This document shows positions 18,444 to 28,047 of a DNA stretch of 64,000 bases, piece by piece (the first letter of the stretch is position 1; the number at the start of each line of letters is the position of its first letter). The DNA comes from Aphrophora alni (lineage: Eukaryota; Arthropoda; Insecta; Hemiptera; Aphrophoridae): the NCBI GenBank assembly GCA_963513935.1, contig OY740777.1:19439271-19503270 (forward strand). The letters are read 5' to 3'. The position numbers were made by a program, and so were the translations under genes. The notes beneath the pieces were generated by a model. The model was not told the origin of the DNA and did no database searches. It saw only the letters and a list, made by a program, of their open reading frames with translations.

Positions 18444-19130
18444 CACAGTACTCCAAAATGCTCCACAGTACCCCAAGATGCTCCACAGTACTCCAATATA
18501 CTCCACAATAGTCCAAGATACTTCACAGTACTTCACGATACTTCAGAGTACTCCAAGATACTACACAGTACTTCACGATACTTCAGAGTACTCCAAGATA
18601 CTCCACAATACTCCAAGATACTCCACAGTACTCCAAGATACTCATCAGTAATCCACGATACTCCACAGTATTCCAAGATACTCCAAAATGCTCCACAGTA
18701 CCCCAAGATACTCCACACTACTCCAAGATACTCCACAATAATCCAAGATACTACTCAGTACTCCACGATACTACACGATACTTCAGAGTACTCCAAGATA
18801 CTCCACAGTACTTCACGATACTTCAGAGTACTCCAAGATACTCCACAGTGCCCCACGATACTCCACACTACTCCAAGATACTCCACAATAATCCAAGATA
18901 CTACTCAGTACTACACGATACTTCAGAGTACTCCAAGATACTCCACAGTACTTCACGATACTTCAGAGTACTTCAAGATACTCCACAGTGCCCCCAGATA
19001 CTCCACAGTACTCCAAGATACTACACAATAATCCAAGATACTACACAGTACTCCACGATACTTCAAAGTACTCTAAGATACTCCACGATACCCCACAGTA
19101 TACTTCACGATACTTCAGAGTACTCTAACA
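18441..19130. repeat. Decamer minisatellite, about 690 bp
   Basis: About 69 ten-base units, mainly tactccaaga, tactccacag, tacttcacga and tacttcagag, often in higher-order blocks of 30-40 bp. Ten is not a multiple of three, so the protein-length open frames across it (up to 261 codons) arise because the unit lacks stops in several frames. They should not be called genes. Confidence 0.95.
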
Positions 19131-21258
19131 TATAAATTTAATATAGTATGCAATTTTTTTTTAAAGTTGATGATATTGAAAAATGTTCTTAAATTTTAGG
19201 ATACCCCAAATACTCAACATTTTCCACTACTTTTTTCAAAATATAATAATTCCACTCTACACTCTACTTTAAATCAGATTGCAAAACAAATTCTTTACAA
19301 GATATTATAATGACCACAATTATTCTAAAGACACACGGAATCAGACAAACAGACTTGATTCATAAAATGATCTAAATGAACTTCCAATTGTTTTCAACTA
19401 TCAAAACTCGATTTTATTACTTTCCTTATTTGTAACTGGAAAGCAAGAACATGTTCCTTGTTTATTAATCCTCAAGGAATAACATCAGATTCAAGTTCTT
19501 GCCACGCGGAAGAGGTTATTTTCTGTTGGGAAGTTAAAGTATATAACAGAAAAGTAAAAATTAAAACATAATGTTAAGTTTTGTTATTAAAAAATTGTCA
19601 GGTGTTAACTTTCAGGATGAACAAAAATACTGAAATTCTAATGTGATGTGTGGAATAAGTTAAGTGTAGTGTTTTTATTTCTTATTTTCTTATCATTTTC
19701 TGTAATAATTCGAATTTGCCCCTAACCAAAATCACTAGAAACTTAATAAAACACAATTATTCTTGTTAATTGTTCTTTATTAATTATTTCCACTTAATGC
19801 CCTGATGTACATTTCGATAACATGGTTATCATCATCAGAGGGTCTTGCTTATAAACTAAATCAAACCTTACATATCTACTAATGAAATAAAATAAGATTG
19901 TATCATTTTCTGTGTTTATATTTACATTAAAATTGTTTCTCTCTTATTTGCTAATAAATAATTATATACAAGATTTTTTTTAACACAGGTACGAGAAATT
20001 GATATTTCGCTACAAAACATTCAACATTATTTATAAACAATATATTTTAACAATTTACCAAATGTTTCCTCTGAAATCAATATCGTCCCAATATAAAAAT
20101 GTTAAGACACAAAACTTATATTAGCTTTTACTTTTCAAAATACGGAAGGAAAAGTCCATTAAATTTGAAAAATCCCGCTATCATTTCTCCTTTATATCTT
20201 TAATAAATATACAGAATATGTTTCCGGTAGAGTTTTCCGTTTTACTGGTTCATAGGAAATCCTCTCTGGTTCACTTTTTCTGTCGTTATATCTGATCTTT
20301 ATTTATGTTTATTAGTAGAAGTAATGTATTTATCTATTCTAGATATTTCAAAACCTTCGTTAAAATTATGGAAGAGAGAAAAAGAAAAGAGCTTTAGAAA
20401 GTTCTTCAGGACTATAAAAGCTACCTTTTGATATATTAGGGTATTTTTCCTTCACGCCTTTTAAAACAAAGGTTCAAGGTTTTCAATTAGTTTTAAGTAA
20501 ATCGCCAAATTTTACAAATAGAATCATAAACATTAAAATATTTTGGGAATTTTAGTATATTTAAACAAAAAACTATGTTTTATTTGTTTGTATACACATA
20601 TAAAAGAATCTATCTAATTCTTATGTCATCAAAATGATGATACCTAAATGAGTGTTGTACAATTATACTAACAAATTTGTATTTGAAAAGGTTTTTTATT
20701 TCTGCTGTGTACTTGTTGTTATTTCTAATTTCGTGGTATCAAAAATAATACACGACATGTCTCTATCAGTATTTTTCTTTTATATTAAAGTTTTGAATTC
20801 AAATCCAAATGTATTACAACTATAATTTAAGTAATGCAGTTTGACTCTTTTCTTGAATGTTTATCAAAGAACAGAAAAGTTTATAAAATTCAAAGTGAAT
20901 GGCGATTTGTGTAAAACAAATATTAGCGTTTCCACGTTACAAATATTTTACAAAGTTTTTCTCCTAGTTTGATAAAATATAATTAAATGTAAACTCATTT
21001 AAAAACATTGATTATAAAAATGTTGCAATTGAAATATCGAATGATAAATATATAACAATTTTATTTGATGCAGTTTCCATTTTAAAAGTTTTTCTTTCCA
21101 TAAAAAAAAATTTAACTTATCTGTCTAAAAATAAAAATCTGGGTTTGTCTTTATGACCACAGGATAAAAGTGAAAACAAGAAAAATTCCAATACTTAAAA
21201 TGGGACTTTTGTACAAGTGCACAATTGCAAAATGATACCAGAGGTGGTGATTCAATAT
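19131..21258. other. AT-rich, no gene seen
   Basis: Holds a strong minus-strand hammerhead-like motif at 19811-19838 and the partial repeat E copy at 20145-20320. Nothing else was recognised. Confidence 0.5.
20145..20320 (+). repeat. Dispersed repeat E, partial copy 3
   Basis: Weaker match to the E family: acggaaggaaaagtccattaa at the start, then a ttatatctttaataaatatac segment aligned with the atttatgtcttcaataaat part. Confidence 0.5.
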
Positions 21259-21265
21259 AAACCAG

Positions 21266-21273
<8 letters not shown>
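21259..21273. repeat. LINE target-site duplication, 3' side copy
   Basis: aaaccagaaatatat, identical over 15 bp to the copy at 26052-26066. It marks the 3' boundary of the minus-strand LINE and runs straight into the AT array. Confidence 0.9.
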
Positions 21274-21345
<72 letters not shown>

Positions 21346-21349
21346 TTTT
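21267..21349. repeat. (AT)n array plus T run at the LINE 3' end
   Basis: About 70 bp of AT dinucleotides followed on the plus strand by about 11 T. On the element's strand this is an A run followed by (TA)n, so the dinucleotide array lies outside the A tail and touches the target-site duplication, which itself ends in ATATAT. Confidence 0.9.
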
Positions 21350-21455
21350 ATTTTATTTATTCATAACCAATTTATAAACAAAATCGACCAATGATTCATT
21401 CTTAAATACTAAATCACATTAGAGGATAATCATTATAATAATAACTTCCTTATTA

Positions 21456-23096
21456 TTACTGAAGCAGTTCGTGAGGCTTAATCCTCTTGAGGCGGCGAAC
21501 ATTATCGGCCACTTCAAGCACTGCTCTCATTTCTAAATTCTCATGAGTGAGAAGACGCAAATTGTGACTTATTGCACATTTCTTGATTTCCTCTTCAACA
21601 AGTCTGATGTTCAAGTCTCGATGTAAATCACTATTTCTAATATACCATGGGGCATTGACTATTCCCCGTAATACCTTGTTCTGGAATTTTTGAATTATTT
21701 GGATATTAGACTGCTTTGTGCAGCCCCATAGTTGTATGCCATATGTCCATACTGGTTTCAATATTTGATTGTATATTAATATTTTATTCTGCACTGTTAG
21801 CCCAGAGTTACGTCCAAGCAGCCAGTAAAGTTTTCTATATTTTATTCTAAGCTCTTCAACTTTTTTCTTTACATGGACTTTCCATTTGAGCTTAGTATCT
21901 AAGGTCATCCCCAAGTATTTGGCATTGTTGGAGTAAGGAACAGCTTGAGCATTGATAAACAATGGATGGGTGATAATCTTCCTATTCGTAAAGTTTATGT
22001 GCGTTGATTTTGCCTCATTTAGTTTAATTCGCCAGCACTTTGTCCAGGTACTTATCTTATCCATTGCACCCTGTAGTCTACTCGTGGCCTTCTCAATACA
22101 AGCATCAACAGCAAGGATAGCAGTGTCATCAGCAAATGTGGCAACAATTGAATCAACAACATCTGGAATATCACGCGTATACAACAAATAGAACACAGGT
22201 CCAAGGACACTACCTTGCGGTACACCTGCTGTTATCCTCTTTAATTCTGAGTAGTCACAGCCATGACGAACTCGAAAGTACCTTCCTTTAATATACGATT
22301 GTAATAACTCAAAGTACTGAGTAGGTAGGTCCCTGTGTAGTTTATATTCAAGGCCCTCGTGCCAAACCTTATCAAAGGCCTGGGCAACATCAAGAAAAAC
22401 AGCTGAACATATTTTTTTCTCTTCAAGAGCTTTTTCGATTACATTGATAATACGGTGAATCTGATCTATAGTAGAATGCCTACGTCTAAACCCAAACTGA
22501 TGTGTAGGAATCAGCTGTCTGTCTCGAATGATCGGCTCAAGCCTTCTTAGAAGCAGCTTTTCGAAGATCTTAGACATGACTGGTAGTAATGATATCGGAC
22601 GGTATGATGTTACAGCGGAAGAGGGTTTTCCTGGTTTTAATATTAGTATTACCTCCGCAATTTTCCAATGGTGAGGTACATATTTCACCTTAAAGCAGGC
22701 ATTTATCATATGTTGAAGCCTTATGATAGCCATGTCTGGGAGCTCTTTCATTATCTGGCCAGTTATAAGATCATATCCTGGTGATTTCTTTGCTGATATG
22801 TTGCACCTTATCATATTCTTAAGCTCTTTTAGGGTCACGAATTGGATGTCTTTTTTGTCATTTCTATCTAAAGAACTGATATTTTCCTGATCTGTACTTT
22901 TTGGAAAGGGACTAAAAACACCGGCTAGATATTTAGCAAACAGATTCGCTTTCTGCATAGAGTTTGTGGCCCACAAACCATTCTCCATCTTTAATGGTGG
23001 ATTTTGAATTTTAGGCCTCTTTATTTTTTTAGCAGCCTTCCAAAGTGAATATTCTGTATTTTCATCAGCAGTTAAATTGCTGAGAAATCTACACAA
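21456..23096 (-). CDS. LINE ORF2, C-terminal part: reverse transcriptase
   Basis: A 546-residue frame, the downstream part of the split ORF2. RT blocks appear in order: SYRPISLLPVMSKIFEKLL (about 164-182), QFGFRRRHSTIDQI (200-213), AVFLDVAQAFDKVWHEGL (232-249, catalytic-type Asp236), GVPQGSVLGP (291-300), FADDTAIL (321-328, catalytic DD) and KYLGMTLDTKLKW (393-405). A Jockey-type C-terminus with APWYIRNSDLHRDL follows. All core RT residues are present. By family knowledge it copies element RNA at the endonuclease nick. The first Met here is not the true start: the first residues continue the endonuclease linker, displaced by the frameshift near 23104-23108. No RNase H domain follows, as expected for Jockey elements. 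The frame ends 182 bp before the target-site duplication. Confidence 0.93.
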   Translation of the reverse strand: MCRFLSNLTADENTEYSLWKAAKKIKRPKIQNPPLKMENGLWATNSMQKANLFAKYLAGVFSPFPKSTDQENISSLDRNDKKDIQFVTLKELKNMIRCNISAKKSPGYDLITGQIMKELPDMAIIRLQHMINACFKVKYVPHHWKIAEVILILKPGKPSSAVTSYRPISLLPVMSKIFEKLLLRRLEPIIRDRQLIPTHQFGFRRRHSTIDQIHRIINVIEKALEEKKICSAVFLDVAQAFDKVWHEGLEYKLHRDLPTQYFELLQSYIKGRYFRVRHGCDYSELKRITAGVPQGSVLGPVFYLLYTRDIPDVVDSIVATFADDTAILAVDACIEKATSRLQGAMDKISTWTKCWRIKLNEAKSTHINFTNRKIITHPLFINAQAVPYSNNAKYLGMTLDTKLKWKVHVKKKVEELRIKYRKLYWLLGRNSGLTVQNKILIYNQILKPVWTYGIQLWGCTKQSNIQIIQKFQNKVLRGIVNAPWYIRNSDLHRDLNIRLVEEEIKKCAISHNLRLLTHENLEMRAVLEVADNVRRLKRIKPHELLQ

Positions 23097-24124
23097 CGCT
23101 TCATTTTTAATTTCCTTGATAAATTTTTTAGTTGGTTACTGAGTCGATTAAATCTAACTTTATCGTCTGGATATCTGGATTGCTGCCACTTTCTTCGAGC
23201 GCGTATTTTTTCTAGAACCAGCTCTCTGACCTCCATTGGGTAACTCGTATCCAATCCAATGTTTCGACTTTGAGGTGGTGTACTTTCTTCTGCTGCCTGC
23301 TGTATGTCAGCAATGAATTGTTCGACCCCTCTATCAATCTCTTCCTTGGTTTCAAGTGGAACTTCAAGGTCCAAGTACATCTGCAACTTTGCTCTAAACT
23401 CGTCCCAGTTTGTTTTCTTTGTACATAGTCTTGGGAGATTTGGTTTCTGTATTATTGATTTACTGACTGTTAAAATCACTGGCATGTGGTCAGATGACAA
23501 ATCGTGGTTACTTTCAACAGAAATATAATTACAGTTTATGCCCTTGGCGACAAAGAAATCAATCAAATCAGGCAATTTTTGGGGATCGGTGGGCCAGTAA
23601 GTTGGTGATCCAGAGGAAAGAAATGTGCATTTATATTCTAGTCCTGCATGATATAGCTCTTTACCTTTTGTAGTGATCAGTCTAGAGCCCCAGTGTGTAT
23701 GTTTTGCATTATAATCTCCTCCAATAACAAAACATGAACCCAAGGTTTTAAAGAGACTTTTGAAGTCATCTTTGGAGGGCGAGTGTCTTGGCGGACAGTA
23801 ATTTGCAGAAATTTTAAGCAATTTCTTCTTAGACTGTATGCTGACTGTTGTTACTTGCATCATTTCTTCTTCAACTGCAGGTTCCTCCCAATGTAGTATA
23901 TTATCTTTTATCAGTACAGCTGATCCTCCTCTAGCTTTGTTGGCTGGGTGTGGACTGTGATAACAAACAAAGCCACGAATATTAACAAATGAATGCTTTG
24001 TAAAATGAGTTTCAGAGATAAGGCAGACGTCTATTTTTTGATGTTTCAAGAACAATTCCAATTCAGATAAATGTTTCAGTAAACCATTAGCATTCCAATT
24101 TCCAATACGGAGAGTAAAATTCAT
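23072..24124 (-). CDS. LINE ORF2, N-terminal part: APE-type endonuclease (frame ends early)
   Basis: A 350-residue frame with the exonuclease-endonuclease-phosphatase fold motifs of Jockey-clade ORF2: NWNANG near residues 9-14, SETH with catalytic-type Glu38, GGDYNAKH with Asp137 and Asn139, DLIDFF near 186-191, and SDH with His213. The family enzyme nicks target DNA to prime reverse transcription. The ATG overlaps the ORF1 stop (ATGA, 24121-24124), a layout that suits termination-reinitiation. The C-terminal linker continues to about residue 340, then reads out of frame and stops at 23072. The RT continues in the -1 frame from about 23108. The simplest explanation is loss of one base in the A run (plus-strand T run 23104-23108). 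I see no canonical X-XXY-YYZ slippery site there, so programmed frameshifting is less likely. Confidence 0.9.
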   Translation of the reverse strand: MNFTLRIGNWNANGLLKHLSELELFLKHQKIDVCLISETHFTKHSFVNIRGFVCYHSPHPANKARGGSAVLIKDNILHWEEPAVEEEMMQVTTVSIQSKKKLLKISANYCPPRHSPSKDDFKSLFKTLGSCFVIGGDYNAKHTHWGSRLITTKGKELYHAGLEYKCTFLSSGSPTYWPTDPQKLPDLIDFFVAKGINCNYISVESNHDLSSDHMPVILTVSKSIIQKPNLPRLCTKKTNWDEFRAKLQMYLDLEVPLETKEEIDRGVEQFIADIQQAAEESTPPQSRNIGLDTSYPMEVRELVLEKIRARRKWQQSRYPDDKVRFNRLSNQLKNLSRKLKMKRCVDFSAI

Positions 24125-25827
24125 TTCTTCTTTAAAGCGGTTGATTTTTTAGAATTTGTGTTTAGCATACTTATTGTTTCAGTTAGAAATTTAATCGATT
24201 TATCTTGACTGTCTAACCGTTGTATAATAGATGTCCACATGTCTTTCATTGAATTCTCTTCATCTTTTCTTCTATTTTTAATAATTTCGGAATATGTTTT
24301 TGTATTTTGCTCTTTGTTGTTTTCATCTACTTTCGCTTGTTCGCTACCCGAGACACCACTGTGTTTTTTATCAGAAATAGCTCTAGCATAATCTTTTTGT
24401 CGATGACCAATCTGTCTATTTCGTCTTTCCTGATTTTCCTTCGCTATCAGACAACCCCTGTAGTTTGCAGGGTGCTCACCTTTACAGTTAATACATTTAG
24501 GCTTTTGATCTATCTTCAAAGTACATACCTTTGTAGGATGCTTACCAGCACACTTCACACAGGCATAATCTCTTTGGCAATAACGTTGTGTATGCCCAAA
24601 TGCTTGACATCGCTTGCACTGTGGAATAAGATTTACGTTTCTCCTCAGTGCCTCTATTTTTACCCCTATTCCCAATATTGATTTAATAGCATAAACTTGG
24701 TTAATATCTTCCCCGTTATGAAATGTAAGCATGAACAATTGCAAACCTCTTCTATGTGCAATGTATTCACCATTTCTATCTTCTATTGTTTCTTTTTTGA
24801 TGATATTCTTAGCTTCCAATATCTTAAAGCCCTTACCGGATAGATCCTGAATAATGTCATTTTCCTCACACGATGGGTGAAGTCCTCTAGCCATTACCTT
24901 TATAGGTCTCGCGGTTTTATCCTCATATGAATGCCACTGAATCTTTTGATTTGTTAGTTCTGCAGTAACTGATCTATATGTGTCACTGTCTGGAACATTT
25001 ATTTTCCAGACATTATTATTATAAGAGACGTATTTGCATTCATTATTTGTTACTTTATTGATAAGATCCTTCAAAGTGCTAAAGGTTTCTATTCTAGAAG
25101 CAATTATAGGTGGAGGTGTATGACACTTTTTAGATGGTTTTTCATTTACCTTTTCTCTGTTGCTGTCACTTATTGGCAGCGATTGGTGTTCCTTTTCTTT
25201 AGTTCTACATTGGTTAATTGGTGTATTCTTAGATTTTGTTTGTCCAAATTCAGGTGAATACTCTGCCTTCCGTTTCTTTGCAGATCGTTTATACTTCTTG
25301 AGCACCCAATCGGTTTCCCGTGTCAGTTCTTCTTCATCAGTGAAGTATTCTGCCTGTTCATTGTCTTGACTAGTCGTTGGTTTTTGTATAACTGCACTTG
25401 ATTTAAGTTCAGTGATTTCACTTCTTAGTGCACTACACAGCAACTCAATTTCATTCAGCTTCTTACGAAGTTCTCTATTTTCCTTAACCAGAGTGGATAA
25501 GTCACTGCTTTCAGAAGGAGACGAGGATCCACTCTCCTCGATGTCCATGACAGGAAGGCCTGACCCCAACTTGGCCATACCCTTTGGAGATCTTTGAGTA
25601 ACGCTACTTCTCTGAAATGGATTTTCTTTATTTTTGGTATTTTCACTTGTAGTACTCTGGGTCAAGTGAGCCACCCTCTCCGACATTCCATCGTGTGTCT
25701 GGTCGCCCCCAGAATCCTCGCGACCTACACCGGCCACCGGGGCTCTCACCCGATCGGAACCAGTGGTGGGATTCACCTTTGCAGGCTTACCCACCTGGGG
25801 TATTTCAGTATTTAGATCACACATCAT
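24121..25827 (-). CDS. LINE ORF1: gag-like nucleic-acid-binding protein with three zinc knuckles
   Basis: A 568-residue open frame. The N-terminal third is polar and low in complexity. Residues about 108-145 have heptad-like L/I spacing, a likely coiled coil for self-association. A basic K/R patch lies near 176-188. Residues about 305-395 resemble the region that precedes zinc knuckles in Jockey-type ORF1 proteins. Three knuckles follow: C404-C407-H412-C417 (CX2CX4HX4C), C423-C426-H430-C435 (CX2CX3HX4C) and C445-C448-H452-C459 (CX2CX3HX6C). By family knowledge it coats element RNA and helps target it for integration. The start is one of two tandem ATGs, with A at -3. The stop overlaps the ORF2 start in ATGA. 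No internal stop or frameshift is visible. Host gag-like domains are an alternative only in principle; the position before EN-RT settles it. Confidence 0.93.
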   Translation of the reverse strand: MMCDLNTEIPQVGKPAKVNPTTGSDRVRAPVAGVGREDSGGDQTHDGMSERVAHLTQSTTSENTKNKENPFQRSSVTQRSPKGMAKLGSGLPVMDIEESGSSSPSESSDLSTLVKENRELRKKLNEIELLCSALRSEITELKSSAVIQKPTTSQDNEQAEYFTDEEELTRETDWVLKKYKRSAKKRKAEYSPEFGQTKSKNTPINQCRTKEKEHQSLPISDSNREKVNEKPSKKCHTPPPIIASRIETFSTLKDLINKVTNNECKYVSYNNNVWKINVPDSDTYRSVTAELTNQKIQWHSYEDKTARPIKVMARGLHPSCEENDIIQDLSGKGFKILEAKNIIKKETIEDRNGEYIAHRRGLQLFMLTFHNGEDINQVYAIKSILGIGVKIEALRRNVNLIPQCKRCQAFGHTQRYCQRDYACVKCAGKHPTKVCTLKIDQKPKCINCKGEHPANYRGCLIAKENQERRNRQIGHRQKDYARAISDKKHSGVSGSEQAKVDENNKEQNTKTYSEIIKNRRKDEENSMKDMWTSIIQRLDSQDKSIKFLTETISMLNTNSKKSTALKKK

Positions 25828-26051
25828 GGTTGCTATTCGACGAGTTAGAAGAATTAGAAGGAAGAATAAATTAGAGACCCCTAGCCTTCGGAAACCTTAC
25901 AGCGTCGGGGTCGGAAAAAAAGGCTTAGTGCCCAATAGAAAAGAAGAAAAGAGTAGGGAATTCACCAAAGACAAGATGAAGAATGGTGAAGACCAGCTCG
26001 GGTACCCCGGGATTGCCAATCCCGTACCCACAAGATGTGGGCCCCTGGGGG
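25828..26051 (-). promoter_or_regulatory. LINE 5' UTR, probable internal promoter region, with two hairpins
   Basis: About 224 bp between the 5' target-site duplication and the ORF1 ATG, more GC-rich than the flanking DNA. Near the 5' end lie two inverted repeats: CGGGATTG/CAATCCCG with a 1-nt spacer (about 26008-26025) and CCCACA/TGTGGG with a 3-nt spacer (about 26028-26042). Jockey-type LINEs are known to carry promoters inside the transcribed 5' region, so promoter function is inferred from position. I did not recognise a specific initiator or downstream promoter element. Confidence 0.5.
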
Positions 26052-26066
26052 AAACCAGAAATATAT
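26052..26066. repeat. LINE target-site duplication, 5' side copy
   Basis: aaaccagaaatatat, a perfect 15-bp match to 21259-21273. It marks the 5' boundary of the LINE, just outside the GC-rich 5' UTR. Confidence 0.9.
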
Positions 26067-28047
26067 GAAAATGTAAAGTATACAAGTGATACTTTTGAAA
26101 AAAAATAATAAATTGTGTGTTGGAACCGGTAAACAGGATGGGTAACTCAACGAAGTCCGCCTGTCTCTAAAGAGTGCTCGAACGACAGACAGACAGACAG
26201 AATGGTATAAAAAACCATCACCACAGCTAAATTAATATACACAATATTTATATTAATACATCTTAAACGTATTTCACTTATGTCATATATTGTGTATTTT
26301 AGGACACAATAATTTAATTTGAAAAATATTCCTTAACCTTGATATTTATTTACTCTAGATTTTAGATAATTAATATCACTTTTATTTTAAATCAATATAT
26401 CGTAAAATAATTTGTATCTTCTCAGTCTAACTAGTCAACTCCGGTTGAACGCCGGGTATGTGTGATATCCCGCCAACCACTGTTATTAAATTCAAATTTA
26501 ATTTAATTTAATAATTTAATTAAATAATTCAAATTAATAATTCAAATTTAATACAAATTTTACCTTCCAAATGTACCTCATAATTCTGGCTTAATATTGT
26601 AAATATTAGAGCTTCCAAAAGGATTGAACCAGGTAAACGGAAGGAAGCGAATAGAAGCACGATCTATAAAACATTTGTCTATCTATTCGTCTATTTGTTA
26701 TACATTCAAAAGCAGTGTTTTCTCAGAACAAATATGACTAATTAATTGATGTATACAATTGAACGTTCATATTTCAATGTATAATCTACATTTTTTTTTA
26801 ATCCACAAATAACATCATTACTATAAAGGATCAACAACAAAATACAAGTTCCTTTACAAATAATTTAAACAAAATAGCCGTCTCTACGTACAACATTGCG
26901 TAAACGTAAACAAAAATTATACATCCTTTTGAAATATTTAAACATTTTCACATTGAAGAGAAAAACTACATACAATGTACACTATCATTACCACACATAA
27001 TATAGTATTCCCACAATATTCATAATTAACAGATAATGAGTTAGGCTGAGGGAAAAGGAGATTTATTTTGGTTTACAGATATATTGTATCATTTATCTTA
27101 TTTTACTATTTTTATCTTTACATATTTTGTAATAAGACTTGTTGGAAAGGACCTTTTAGTTTGAATTTCTTACATTAAGAAAACAAATTAGTCTCGTTAT
27201 CCTACAAAGTTAACGATACTCTTCCTGTTTTAAATTAATTTTTAGGAACCATTTATTCTACATTTTACGTATAGTTAACATAAATGGGTTTAGTTTAGAA
27301 TTATAAAGTAAAATATAATTATTTATTGTATCTCATAATAGAAGGCTTCCCGCTTCAGGATAAATAAATTATGCGCATTAACAAAACTACTAACGATTTT
27401 CATCATATTAACTTAATACTGTTGGTCACATAAACAATTCTCGATTCAATAATTAACGTTAAAAAACCAATTTCTTTTATTAATACAATTTATTTCTTAA
27501 CGTTTCAAACCAACAAATCTATCATCATTATCCAATCAAAAAACTAAGAATAATTCCACCTTTTATGACTATAGTATCTGAATCAATGTTATTTTATTCT
27601 TGAACAATACAAGTTCCTTTTACACATAAAGTTTGCTCATCTTTCCAAGGTCTTCGTACGGTTCACTGCTCTGGTCTGAAAACCTCGGATGTTCTTTCTC
27701 GCCAAGCGTCATGTCTAATTCGAGAACCCTGCGTCGGTCCCATCCTCATTATTTACCAGCTTAGCGTTTATATATAACCGTCAACTTCTATCATGCTTGA
27801 CAAATAAGTAATTTCATAGGTATTTCAAATCTATCACAACAACTGGTGTTACTCTGGCTTCTTAAAAAAGAACTTGGATTTTAGTTCTAACTAAATTTAT
27901 CCCTAAACTCCTAACAGTAAAGAGTTGGATTCAGAATTAGTCTAAAAAAAATATAACATTAAATGTCGTTCATGAAAAAATAGTTTTATTTAATCAAATT
28001 TGAATTTAAGGTTAAGTTGTAGCATATTTATGTCTGTTTCTGCACAA
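26067..28047. other. AT-rich, no gene seen
   Basis: Contains a short (gaca)n run (about 26184-26200), an AT-rich self-complementary stretch near 26488-26552 and a minus-strand GAAACG motif at 27501-27530. No coding evidence. Confidence 0.5.

Larger units (their letters stand above)
21274..26051 (-). mobile_element. Near full-length Jockey-clade non-LTR retrotransposon (LINE)
   Basis: An about 4.8-kb element read on the minus strand: 5' UTR (26051-25828), ORF1 (25827-24121), ORF2 endonuclease (24124-23072), ORF2 reverse transcriptase (23096-21456), about 110 bp of 3' UTR and an A/T tail. It is bounded by perfect 15-bp direct repeats (aaaccagaaatatat) at 21259-21273 and 26052-26066, which I read as the target-site duplication. 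Zinc-knuckle ORF1, APE-type endonuclease N-terminal to RT, and no RNase H seen after the RT all fit the Jockey clade, whose members are near 5 kb. The perfect flanking repeats and largely open frames suggest fairly recent insertion. One frameshift splits ORF2, so this copy is probably not autonomous. Confidence 0.93.

Noticed and set aside
18246..19031. 261-codon open frame with repeating I-L-H-S-T-P-R-Y units
   Set aside because: It is the decamer minisatellite read through. Other frames and the opposite strand are also open, and there is no domain or gene context.
18441..19130. CRISPR-like array
   Set aside because: There are no constant repeats with unique spacers; it is a plain tandem repeat in a eukaryotic genome.
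23100..23112. Programmed -1 frameshift joining endonuclease and RT
   Set aside because: No canonical slippery heptamer in the right frame and no clear downstream pseudoknot; a one-base indel is simpler. Kept only as a testable alternative.
23304..25815. Several plus-strand frames of 60-124 codons inside the LINE
   Set aside because: They are antisense shadows of ORF1 and ORF2.
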